Source of the DNA: Nocardiopsis alkaliphila YIM 80379
GTDB taxonomy: Bacteria > Actinomycetota > Actinomycetes > Streptosporangiales > Streptosporangiaceae
DNA length: 36,704 bases
Direction of reading: 5' to 3'
Assembly (NCBI RefSeq): GCF_000341005.1
Contig: NZ_ANBD01000153.1
Coordinates: 1 to 36,704, forward strand
The notes under the pieces are model-generated. The model had not been told where the DNA came from and did no database searches. It saw nothing but the letters and a program-made list of their open reading frames with translations. The translations under genes and the position numbers were made by a program. Below are positions 23,961 through 32,264 of the stretch, one piece after another. The stretch's first letter is position 1, and every line of letters begins with the position of its first letter.

Positions 23961-26000
23961 ATGAAACCCCTGACCTCCACCGACCCCGTTCACATCGGCC
24001 CTCACCGCCTGCTCTCCCGTCTCGGAGCCGGCGCCATGGGTCAGGTGTATTTGGCGCGTACGGCCCAGGGTCGACTGGCCGCGGTGAAGGCGGTACGTCG
24101 GGAACTGGCCGAGGACACCGACTTCCTCATCCGCTTCGCGCGCGAGGTGCGCACCGCGCAACGGGTACGTGGCCCGTTCACTCCCGCGGTGCTAGGAGCC
24201 GACCCGGACGCACCGGTGCCGTGGATGGCCACCGAATACGTACCCGGTCCCACCCTGAGCGAGGCCGTACGGGCGAACGGCCCCTTTCCCGAGGCGACCC
24301 TACGTGTGCTCGCCCTAGGGTTGGCACAGGCCCTCCAAGCCGTTCACGCCGCCGGGCTCATGCACCGCGACCTCAAACCCGGCAACATCCTGCTATCGCC
24401 GCGCGGTCCGCAGGTGATCGACTTCGGCATCGCCCGTGCCGTCGAGGGCACCGTCCTGACCAAGACCGGACAGTCCTTCGGCACCCCCTCCTACACCTCA
24501 CCCGAACAGGTGCTGGGCCAGGCCACCAGCCCGGCGAGCGATGTGTTCTCCCTCGCCGGGGTGGTCGTCTTCGCCGCTACCGGTACCCCCGCGTTCGGTC
24601 GGGGCCGCGCCGCCGAGGTGTTGACCCGGGTCGTGAGCCTGGAACCCGACTTGGGCGGGGTTCCCCAGAGTCTGCGCCCGCTCCTGACCCGTTGTCTGGC
24701 CAAGGACCCCGCCGCACGACCCACCGCCGACGAGATCGTCCGTGAGCTGTCCTTTGCCCCACTCCCGGCGAACGAACAGGGCTGGCTGCCCCCGTCGGTC
24801 CACCAGGAGATCAACGATCATCATCGAGAATTGGACCGGGTGGTCACGGCGCCGTCGGTTCGGTCCGCCCCCGTCGAACGCCGACGTGTCCTGAGGGCCA
24901 CGGGCGCCGTCGCCGGGACCCTCCTGCTCCTGAGCGGAGTGGGACTGGCCATCGCCCGTCCCTGGGAACCCGGCCCGGGACCTACCGCCGACGCCACACC
25001 GGAGGCTTCCGCCGAGGATGACACCGATGGGGACGCCACCACCGAGGACGAAGAGGACGAGGTGGCCCGGACGGCCTTGACCGGGACCTTCTACGGCATC
25101 CACTTCTCCGGCGACGGCGAGAGCCTGTACGTGAACTCCTCCGAGTCCATCACCCGCTGGGACTGGCGGGAGGCCGAACTCATCGAAACCGTCTTCTCCG
25201 GAGCCGAACGCCCCCATTCCTTCGACGTCGGTGCCGAGGGGACGCTGGCGGGCGCCTTCGAGGACGAGGTGAGGATCTGGAACGCCGAACACGAGGAGGT
25301 GGCCACCTACACTTCGCGAGCCCCCGAGGACCTCGACCTCTTCGACAGTGTCTCCCTCTCCGCCGACGGCTCCCTACTGGCGTTTCGGGAACGTGACCAG
25401 GACGAGAACGTCACCGTCCGAGTATGGGACTGGTCGCAGGACACCGTCGTGTGGGAGAGGCGAGTCGATGCCCTACGGCCGGTCCTCGCACCCGACGGGT
25501 CCCACCTGGTGTTGGACCATGGCAGCAATCTGCCTCGACTCGAAGTCCTGAACCTGGGCACCGACACCACCGTGGCGACGTTCCCTCGGAATGAGCCGGG
25601 TGAGGGGGACCCCCACCCGCTCTACCACTTCGCGTTCGATCCACAGAGCGCACACCTGGGGGTCAGCGGAAACGCGGAGAAGACCACCGTCGTCCTGGAC
25701 CTGGCCACCGGCGACGTCGTGCACGAGTTCGACTCATCGAGCCTCCCCAACGGGGTCGCGTTCACCCCAGACGGTTCACGTCTGATCTCCGGAGGCGGAT
25801 CCGGCGGAATCTCTCCCGGCGGCTCCATGTGGGACCTCGAATCCCAAGAGCCCCTCGTGTCCGGCACAACGGTCATCTACGAACAGCCGACCGTCCACCC
25901 CGAAGGGGAGACGATCGCCGTCGTCGAATCCGACCCGGAGGGGTTCATCGTGCTCTTCCTCGACCCCGACGCCCAACGCGACACCCACGCTCTGGGGTGA
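23961..26000 (+). CDS. Receptor-like Ser/Thr protein kinase with extracellular propeller domain (kinase 3)
   Basis: The 679-residue protein is the most canonical of the three: LGAGAMGQVY (21-30), Lys43, H135-R-D137-L-K139-P-G-N142, DFG at 154-156, and an activation loop with Thr/Ser (LTKTGQSFGTPSYTSPEQ) suited to autophosphorylation. The membrane helix is near 310-330. A linker of Asp/Glu/Thr repeats (about 340-370) leads to a propeller-like ectodomain with FSGDGESLYVNSS, LSADGSLLAFRE and AFTPDGSRLISGG. ATG 23961 is taken over the upstream in-frame start because the fold then begins at the same residue number as in the other two. It ends 52 bases before convergent eccD. Confidence 0.93.
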   Translation: MKPLTSTDPVHIGPHRLLSRLGAGAMGQVYLARTAQGRLAAVKAVRRELAEDTDFLIRFAREVRTAQRVRGPFTPAVLGADPDAPVPWMATEYVPGPTLSEAVRANGPFPEATLRVLALGLAQALQAVHAAGLMHRDLKPGNILLSPRGPQVIDFGIARAVEGTVLTKTGQSFGTPSYTSPEQVLGQATSPASDVFSLAGVVVFAATGTPAFGRGRAAEVLTRVVSLEPDLGGVPQSLRPLLTRCLAKDPAARPTADEIVRELSFAPLPANEQGWLPPSVHQEINDHHRELDRVVTAPSVRSAPVERRRVLRATGAVAGTLLLLSGVGLAIARPWEPGPGPTADATPEASAEDDTDGDATTEDEEDEVARTALTGTFYGIHFSGDGESLYVNSSESITRWDWREAELIETVFSGAERPHSFDVGAEGTLAGAFEDEVRIWNAEHEEVATYTSRAPEDLDLFDSVSLSADGSLLAFRERDQDENVTVRVWDWSQDTVVWERRVDALRPVLAPDGSHLVLDHGSNLPRLEVLNLGTDTTVATFPRNEPGEGDPHPLYHFAFDPQSAHLGVSGNAEKTTVVLDLATGDVVHEFDSSSLPNGVAFTPDGSRLISGGGSGGISPGGSMWDLESQEPLVSGTTVIYEQPTVHPEGETIAVVESDPEGFIVLFLDPDAQRDTHALG

Positions 26001-26027
26001 TCCGGGGTGAGTCGATGACTCACCGGA
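26001..26027. terminator. Hairpin between convergent kinase 3 and eccD genes
   Basis: GGTGAGTC (26006-26013) pairs perfectly with GACTCACC (26017-26024) around a GAT loop. Three more outer pairs form past a two-base bulge. It sits directly after the kinase stop and 26 bases before the eccD stop, so a two-way terminator is likely. No long T-run is present. Confidence 0.65.
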
Positions 26028-26052
26028 TCGATCATGGCTGTTTAGAAGTGGC

Positions 26053-27393
26053 TCAGCTCGCCCCGGTCATCCTCGCTACGAAGTCGAACAACCCCATGCC
26101 CCAGGCGAACATCACACACATGGCCATGATGACGAGGATCTCGGTCCAGTTCAGGGCTCTGCGAAGGGAGGCACGAGGGACGTCGTTCAACTTGACCCAG
26201 CTCAGGACGCTCAGCAGGACCCCGGCGAGCAGGGCCGCGACCGGAAACCAGGGACCGAACACCGGGTACTGCACCGTGACCGCGACACCGGCGGCGCCCA
26301 GGCCCACGACGCCCGCCAGGCGTAGGGGCAGCACGTGACGGATCCGGTCGAACAAGCGTGAACGCATGACCAACAGCACCCCGAGCAGACCGCACAGCAA
26401 CAGGTCGGGAAGACCGGTGCCGAAGTAGGCCAGCAAGACCGCGAAGATGCCGCCGGAGAGGGCCGTACCCATGACGATGCCCAGCAATAGACGGTCGGTG
26501 TTGGTGAAGGTCTCCTCGAACCGCTCCGTGGCCACCTGACCCGACCGGCCGACCTCATAGTCCAACCCGGACAGACCACCCATCACCATCGCCACACGCG
26601 GCAGCGCACCCACGCACAGGGCCAGCGCGATGCCCATCGCGCGCACACCCTGGACCGGCTCCGCGAAGATCCCGACCACGACCAGTACGCCCCCGGTCAG
26701 GGTCACCACCGCGACGCCGGCGATGTAGGGCAGACCGGTCTCGTGCAGGGACCAGCCGATCACCGCCACCAGCAGACCACCACAGAGCGCGATGGCCCCC
26801 GTGACCAACGGGGTGGGGCTGAACAGGAACCCGGCCGCGAGGACCGCGGTGGCGCCGCCCCACACACAGGCCGTCGCGAAGAGGATGTAGGCGACGGCCG
26901 GCAACGGTCGACGGGCCGCGAGCATCATCGTTCCCACCGTCAACAGCGTGCCGAACGCCGCCACCGCCAGATGTCCTGGTGAGGGCCGCAGCCACATCAT
27001 GAGGAACAGCATCAGCAGCGGGCCGATACCGCCCACGAGCAGGCCGAACGACAGCGTGGTCGTCGGGTTCCATATCCATGCGGTCTCATCGACGCTGTCC
27101 TCCACCGCTCCACGCACGTCATCGACGTGTTCGGGGCGGCTGGGGGCGACCACTCGGTCGAGCAGGAGTACGTCCCCGTCATAGACCTCCGCGCCCTCGA
27201 GTGGCTCTTCGGGACGGACTGGTCGACCATCGACCGTGGTCAGTGTCCAGGAGGCCGGTTCGGTGCTCTCCCCTTCGGCCACGCACACCTCGATGATGCG
27301 CGGCATGAGTGTGGCGACGGGGACGCTTCCCGGTAGCGCCAGGTCGGCCCAGCGCTGAGGTCCGGTGACCGTGACCCTGCAGTATCCGCTCAC
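26053..27393 (-). CDS. eccD: Type VII secretion integral membrane protein EccD
   Basis: The 446-residue protein has the EccD plan: an N-terminal ubiquitin-like (YukD) domain of about 85 residues, VTVTGPQRWADLALPGSVPVATL through VYDGDVLLLDR, a short acidic linker, then about eleven membrane helices to the C-terminus. EccD forms most of the membrane part of the ESX/type VII translocon and stands next to EccC there. The GTG start has GAGGG six bases upstream on the minus strand. It diverges from eccC across 149 bases. Length is slightly below mycobacterial EccD (about 470-510), as is usual for non-mycobacterial actinomycete systems. Confidence 0.9.
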   Translation of the reverse strand: MSGYCRVTVTGPQRWADLALPGSVPVATLMPRIIEVCVAEGESTEPASWTLTTVDGRPVRPEEPLEGAEVYDGDVLLLDRVVAPSRPEHVDDVRGAVEDSVDETAWIWNPTTTLSFGLLVGGIGPLLMLFLMMWLRPSPGHLAVAAFGTLLTVGTMMLAARRPLPAVAYILFATACVWGGATAVLAAGFLFSPTPLVTGAIALCGGLLVAVIGWSLHETGLPYIAGVAVVTLTGGVLVVVGIFAEPVQGVRAMGIALALCVGALPRVAMVMGGLSGLDYEVGRSGQVATERFEETFTNTDRLLLGIVMGTALSGGIFAVLLAYFGTGLPDLLLCGLLGVLLVMRSRLFDRIRHVLPLRLAGVVGLGAAGVAVTVQYPVFGPWFPVAALLAGVLLSVLSWVKLNDVPRASLRRALNWTEILVIMAMCVMFAWGMGLFDFVARMTGAS

Positions 27394-27542
27394 CCAAGAC
27401 CCTCTTTGTCGACTCGTGCGGTGATTACCATGCTTAAGGGATGTAACCGATGATAATTAGGCGATTCGCGGTGTTCACGAGATCATCTATAGCGTAGTCA
27501 CCTGAAAACGAAACCTTGCAGGTGGACGGAGAAGGGACCCCC
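27394..27542. promoter_or_regulatory. Divergent promoter region between eccD and eccC
   Basis: This AT-rich stretch, especially 27421-27510, separates two head-to-head secretion genes and should hold both promoters. TATAGC (27489-27494) is a possible plus-strand -10. I see no convincing -35 on either strand and no strong palindrome. Confidence 0.4.
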
Positions 27543-30500
27543 GTGGCGACGAGACCTGTTCCCCGACCCGCGCGTGAGATACCACCGGCGCCCGGAACGT
27601 CTCCGCTGGTCATCGCTACGCCGCCGCAGATGCCTGAGAACGCGCCGGCCGGTAGTTCCGGAGCGATGATCATCATGCCGATCATCACCGGTTCGGGCTC
27701 CCTCCTGATGTCCATCACCATGGGTCACCGACCATTGATGATGGTGGCGGGCGTGATGATCATGCTCGCGAGCGTCATCGTCGGAATCATCATGTTCGTC
27801 GCTCAGCACAACGGACCGCGTAAGCGCATTCGTGAGCAACGAGAGCGATATGTCGACTACCTCGACCAGTTGCGCGAAATCGTTCGTGACGTCGCCGCAG
27901 GCCAGCGTTCGGACAACGCCTTCCGCCATCCGAAACCAAGCCTACTCACGGAACCTGCGCGATCCCGGGCCCGAAGATGGGAGCGCAGGGCCTCCGACCC
28001 CGACTTCCTCGATGTGCGAGTCGGATGCGGGACACGGCCGCTGGCCCGAAGGCTCAAGCTCAAGGTCGACACCTCCTCCCCTCTGATCGTCTACGACCCC
28101 GTCTGCCAAAGCGCCGCCGACCAGCTCATCGAGCTCTACGGCGACGTCCCCGAGATGCCCTTGGTCGTACCGCTCCACCGACACGGCGTCATCTCGATCA
28201 ACGGGGACCGGGAGGCGGGACGCGGTCTCGCCCGAGCGATGATCTCCCAACTCTCGGTCTTCCACTCCCCGCACGACCTGCGCATCGGTGTGGTCCGCGA
28301 CCCCAAGCTACGGAAGCAGTGGGAGTGGACGAAGTGGTTGCCCCACAACACCTTCGACGACGCCACGGACGGGCCGATGCCCGCCCGCTTCGTCTCCGAC
28401 AACACCGTGCAGATCGCGGAGCTCCTCGCCGGCGAGATCGAGCGGCGCACCGTCGACCTGCAACGTCGCCGTGGTAAGCCGCCCGGTCCCGGGACGCAAC
28501 GGTTCGTGGTCGTCCTGGACGGCGAGTACCAGTCCACCCTCTCCGGCCTTCAGGCCGAGCCCCCCGTCACCAACCTGGCCGACCTGGGCATCCACGTCAT
28601 CATCTTGTCCTCGGATCGACGCGAGGAACCCGACTCCGTGGAACTGCGGCTCCTGATCGAGGCCGACGGCACCCTTCGTGAAGACACCGAGGGCATCAAG
28701 CCCGACCCGGAGTCCGCCTACGTCCCCCTCGAAGGTCGGGCCGACAACGCCGGTGTCGCCCAGCTGACGACCCTGGCCCGCGTCCTCGCGCCCTACGGCA
28801 TCGCGGTGACCGACGGCGACGACGCCATGCACGAGACCGTCGGGCTGCCGGAGATCCTGGGGGTCCCCGACGTCGCCGCGCTGGACACCCGCCGTACCTG
28901 GCGTAAACGTTCCACCGGGGACTACCTGCGCGTACCCATCGGCGTGGGCCCCAGCGGCAACACCGTCCTACTGGACCTGAAGGAATCGGCCTTCGGCGGC
29001 ATGGGCCCGCACGGCCTGGTCGTCGGTGCCACCGGTTCCGGTAAGTCGGAGATGCTGCGCACCATGGTGGCCTCCCTGGTCATCAACCACTCACCGGAGA
29101 ACCTGGCCCTGCTGCTGGTCGACTTCAAGGGCGGTGCGACCTTCGCCGACACCGACCGTCTGCCGCACAGCGCCGGGCTGATCACCAACCTCGCCGATGA
29201 CGATGGCCTGGTCATCCGATTCCGTGAGGCGACCTTCGGTGAGCTGGTACGTCGGCAGCAGATCCTGAAGGACGCCGGCAACCTGCCCAACCTGCACGCC
29301 TACGAAGCGGCCCGGGAGAACGACCCCGACCTGGAGCCGCTGCCGCACCTGCTCATCATCATCGACGAGTTCTCCGAGCTGCTGACCGCCCACCCCGACT
29401 TCGCGGAGCTGTTCGTCGCGATCGGTCGGATCGGTCGGTCCATCGGCGTACACCTGCTACTGGCCACCCAGCGCCTGGAATCGGGCAAGATCAAGGGGCT
29501 GGAGTCCCACCTGTCCTACCGGGTGGGGTTGCGGACGTTCTCCGAGGCGGAGAGTCGTGAGGCGATCGGTGTCGGTGATGCCTACCACCTGCCCCCGGAA
29601 CCCGGTTCGGGTTACCTGAAGGTCGACACCTCCGTCTTCGAACGGTTCAAGGCAGCCATGGTGTCCCAGCCCTACGAGCCACCGGCCAAGGAGGAGAAGA
29701 CCGCGCACGACCCGGTCCTTCCGTTGCTCTCCTACAACGGCCTGAACAAAGTGACGGGCGCGGGCTCGCTGGTGGAATCGCTGGTGGACTCCATCAAGGC
29801 GAAGGCCGAGGAGAAGCCCGAGCAGGAGAAACGCACCACCCTGCAAGTGACCGTGGACCGGTTGGTGGCCTCGGGTGCGGACCGCGTGCGCCCCGTCTGG
29901 TTGCCTCCCCTCCCGGAGATGCTGACCTTCGACACCGTGCTGACCGATCTCGGTGAGGGCGACGACCTCGAGGGCGCCGGCACCGAGCCGGACGCGACCG
30001 AGGCCAAGGCGGTCTTCGGCCTGACCGACATCCCACGCGAACAGCGCGTGGTGCCCGCCGAACTGGACTTCACCGGTGGAGAGGGCAACATCGTCGTCCT
30101 GGGCGGCCCCCAGTCCGGTAAGTCCACCTTGCTACGAACCATCATCACGAGTCTGGCGTGGCGGTACCCGCCCGGCCGGGTGGCGGTCTACGCGATCGAC
30201 TTCGGCGGTGGCGCGCTCCAAGCGATGGACGAGCTTCCGCACGTGGCGGGCGTGGCCGGTCGAGCCGACCCGGAGAAGGTCCAAAGGATCCTCACGGACG
30301 TGTCCGGGCACCTCGACCGCCGCCAACGCCTGTTCCGCAAGCACAAGCTCGACTCACCCGCGGCCCTGCGGCAGGCCCGCGCGGAGGGCAAGGTCCCATC
30401 CAACGTTCCGGGCGACCTGTTCTTGATGATCGACGGTTGGTCGGCCGTTCGGGACGCCTTCGACGCCGCCGACGACTTCCTCATGGACATCGCGACGCGC

Positions 30501-31574
30501 GGCCCCTCCCTGGGCGTGCACACCATCCTGACCGGCGCGGCCTCCTCCCAGGTCCGTTCCCGCCTACAGGCACTCTTCGGCGGCCGGTTCGAACTGCGTC
30601 TGAGCGACCCGATGGACTCGGGTATCGGTCGCAAGATCGCCGAGGACATCCCGAAGGACACCCCGGGCCGTGGCCTGACCTCCGAAGAGCACCACGCCCA
30701 CGTGGCGCTGCCTCGCGTGGACGGTGTCGCGAGCGACGAGGACCTGAGCGATGGCATCCAGGACCTGATCAAGCGGGTCCGGGAACGTTGGCCGCAAAAG
30801 GCGGTCCAGGGTGTTCGCACCCTCCCCGAGCGGGTGGAGCTGGACGAGCTGCTCAAGGGCCGCAGGACGGGCCGTGGCAAGTCCAAGGAACTGGTGTTGG
30901 GCATGGCGGAGAGCTCCCTGGCCCCGGCCGTGATGAACCTGGACCGCGACCCGCACCTGCTGGTGTTCGGCGACCCGCAGAGCGGCAAGTCCACCCTGCT
31001 GCGCGGGCTGGTCAAGCAGATCGTCCAACGCCCCGCCAAGGAGCTGGGCATCGTGATGGTCGACTTCCGCCGCTCGCATTTGGAGCTGGTGCCACAAGAT
31101 CACCTGTTGGCCTACTGCACGACCGCCGAGCAGACCAAGGCGGTCGCCGACAACCTCGCCGGTTCCCTCCAGGAACGTCTGCCGGGACCGGACGTGACCC
31201 CCAAGCAACTGCGTGAGCGTAGCTGGTGGAAGGGGCTCGACCTGTACATCATCGTCGACGACATGGACATGATCGCCTCGCGCAGCAACCCGCTGGCGCC
31301 CCTGGCCAAGTTCATCCCCCAAGGCGCCGACCTGGGCCTGCACGTCCTCGCCGCCCGCCGAACCGGCGGTACCGCGCGAGCGATGTTCGAGCCGGTTCTA
31401 CAGTCGCTGAGCGACATGGCCACCCCCGGTGTGCTGTTCTCCGGCGATCGCATGGAGGGACGCCTGGCCAACGGCGTCGCCTCCAAGCAATTGCCCCAGG
31501 GCCGCGCGCAGTTGGCTCTGCGCGGCAAACGCCCCGACCTGCTCCAAGTCGGCTGGAGTGAACCCCCCGCGTAA
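27543..31574 (+). CDS. eccC: Type VII secretion FtsK/SpoIIIE-type ATPase EccC
   Basis: This 1343-residue ATPase recognises WXG100-family substrates and drives their export. Two N-terminal hydrophobic helices (about 38-85) are followed by three FtsK-like domains. Walker A motifs are GATGSGKS (495-502), GGPQSGKS (854-861) and GDPQSGKS (1143-1150). Domain 1 has a full Walker B, LLIIIDEFSE; domain 2 has LMIDGWS with the Glu replaced; domain 3 has IIVDDMD. This matches the known pattern in which domain 1 is the main motor and the others bind substrate. It is a single-chain EccC, not split into EccCa/Cb. GTG 27543 follows GGAGAAGGG; a TTG at 27516 is an alternative. Confidence 0.95.
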   Translation: MATRPVPRPAREIPPAPGTSPLVIATPPQMPENAPAGSSGAMIIMPIITGSGSLLMSITMGHRPLMMVAGVMIMLASVIVGIIMFVAQHNGPRKRIREQRERYVDYLDQLREIVRDVAAGQRSDNAFRHPKPSLLTEPARSRARRWERRASDPDFLDVRVGCGTRPLARRLKLKVDTSSPLIVYDPVCQSAADQLIELYGDVPEMPLVVPLHRHGVISINGDREAGRGLARAMISQLSVFHSPHDLRIGVVRDPKLRKQWEWTKWLPHNTFDDATDGPMPARFVSDNTVQIAELLAGEIERRTVDLQRRRGKPPGPGTQRFVVVLDGEYQSTLSGLQAEPPVTNLADLGIHVIILSSDRREEPDSVELRLLIEADGTLREDTEGIKPDPESAYVPLEGRADNAGVAQLTTLARVLAPYGIAVTDGDDAMHETVGLPEILGVPDVAALDTRRTWRKRSTGDYLRVPIGVGPSGNTVLLDLKESAFGGMGPHGLVVGATGSGKSEMLRTMVASLVINHSPENLALLLVDFKGGATFADTDRLPHSAGLITNLADDDGLVIRFREATFGELVRRQQILKDAGNLPNLHAYEAARENDPDLEPLPHLLIIIDEFSELLTAHPDFAELFVAIGRIGRSIGVHLLLATQRLESGKIKGLESHLSYRVGLRTFSEAESREAIGVGDAYHLPPEPGSGYLKVDTSVFERFKAAMVSQPYEPPAKEEKTAHDPVLPLLSYNGLNKVTGAGSLVESLVDSIKAKAEEKPEQEKRTTLQVTVDRLVASGADRVRPVWLPPLPEMLTFDTVLTDLGEGDDLEGAGTEPDATEAKAVFGLTDIPREQRVVPAELDFTGGEGNIVVLGGPQSGKSTLLRTIITSLAWRYPPGRVAVYAIDFGGGALQAMDELPHVAGVAGRADPEKVQRILTDVSGHLDRRQRLFRKHKLDSPAALRQARAEGKVPSNVPGDLFLMIDGWSAVRDAFDAADDFLMDIATRGPSLGVHTILTGAASSQVRSRLQALFGGRFELRLSDPMDSGIGRKIAEDIPKDTPGRGLTSEEHHAHVALPRVDGVASDEDLSDGIQDLIKRVRERWPQKAVQGVRTLPERVELDELLKGRRTGRGKSKELVLGMAESSLAPAVMNLDRDPHLLVFGDPQSGKSTLLRGLVKQIVQRPAKELGIVMVDFRRSHLELVPQDHLLAYCTTAEQTKAVADNLAGSLQERLPGPDVTPKQLRERSWWKGLDLYIIVDDMDMIASRSNPLAPLAKFIPQGADLGLHVLAARRTGGTARAMFEPVLQSLSDMATPGVLFSGDRMEGRLANGVASKQLPQGRAQLALRGKRPDLLQVGWSEPPA

Positions 31575-31607
31575 GGGCGCCCGTGCCCGGTAGGGGGTGA
31601 CCGCGGA

Positions 31608-31627
31608 CGTGGCCGAATTCGGCCACG
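31608..31627. terminator. 20-bp perfect palindrome after eccC
   Basis: CGTGGCCGAA (31608-31617) is followed directly by its reverse complement TTCGGCCACG. As RNA it gives an 8-bp stem with an AATT loop, 33 bases after the eccC stop. No T-run follows, so it is either a T-less actinobacterial terminator or an operator for the next unit. The rest of 31575-31873 is AT-richer and probably carries the promoter of the 31874 gene. Confidence 0.55.
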
Positions 31628-31873
31628 ATCCAGTGCTTCTCGAGGAGCCGACCGCTACCACCGGCCCCACACCATTCCGAACACAGGCGATCACCCTGAG
31701 TACTGACCCCGCAGGAAATACGACCCTCGTTACCCTTCTGTTTCCATTGGTGTGAAACCCTCTGTCCTTTGCCGTCATCGCAGTAAGCGACCTTGACCTC
31801 GTCACTCCCCCGAAGCGGCGTTAGCGGACACCGGTTCACCCGCTGCGCACCCTCATGTGAAAGGAGTGCCCCC

Positions 31874-32197
31874 ATGACCGAGTCGGGCGCCAACCCGATC
31901 GAGGCGATGGAGGGCGGCGAGTACGCCGAGACCCTCGCCGGCGCGATGGCCGGGCTGGCCGACGCGTTCGACATCCTCCTCGGAGACGCTGTGAGCGCCT
32001 GTGGCCACCAGGACGTCAGAACCGGGTTCAACAAGTTCCGCGAAGAGGCCGACCAAGCCCTCATCGAACTCCAAGAACACGGACTCGCCCTGGCCAACAA
32101 CATCCAGGCCGGCGCCGGTGAGATCGCCAAGAACGACCTGGAGAGTTCGGACGGCTTCCACCCCTGGCAGTCCCATCGCGACCTCAACTTCGACTGA
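31874..32197 (+). CDS. Small WXG100-like type VII secretion partner protein (107 aa)
   Basis: The 107-residue, acidic, cysteine-poor protein is predicted almost wholly helical in two halves (about 10-40 and 50-90) with a turn near GHQDVRTGFNKF. That is the size and hairpin shape of ESAT-6-like proteins, but no WxG is present. It lies directly before the large candidate substrate, 67 bases apart, and is a good candidate for its dedicated chaperone or co-secreted partner. AAAGGAG eight bases before ATG 31874 supports the start; the longer reading to 31793 has a Ser/Arg-rich, unlikely N-terminus. Family membership is inferred from size, shape and neighbours. Confidence 0.72.
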   Translation: MTESGANPIEAMEGGEYAETLAGAMAGLADAFDILLGDAVSACGHQDVRTGFNKFREEADQALIELQEHGLALANNIQAGAGEIAKNDLESSDGFHPWQSHRDLNFD

Positions 32198-32264
32198 CCC
32201 CGCGGCCCCGCCCTAGCCCGAGTCCCCTTCCCACCCCGCTCGCTCTTCGCCTCTGAGGATGACC

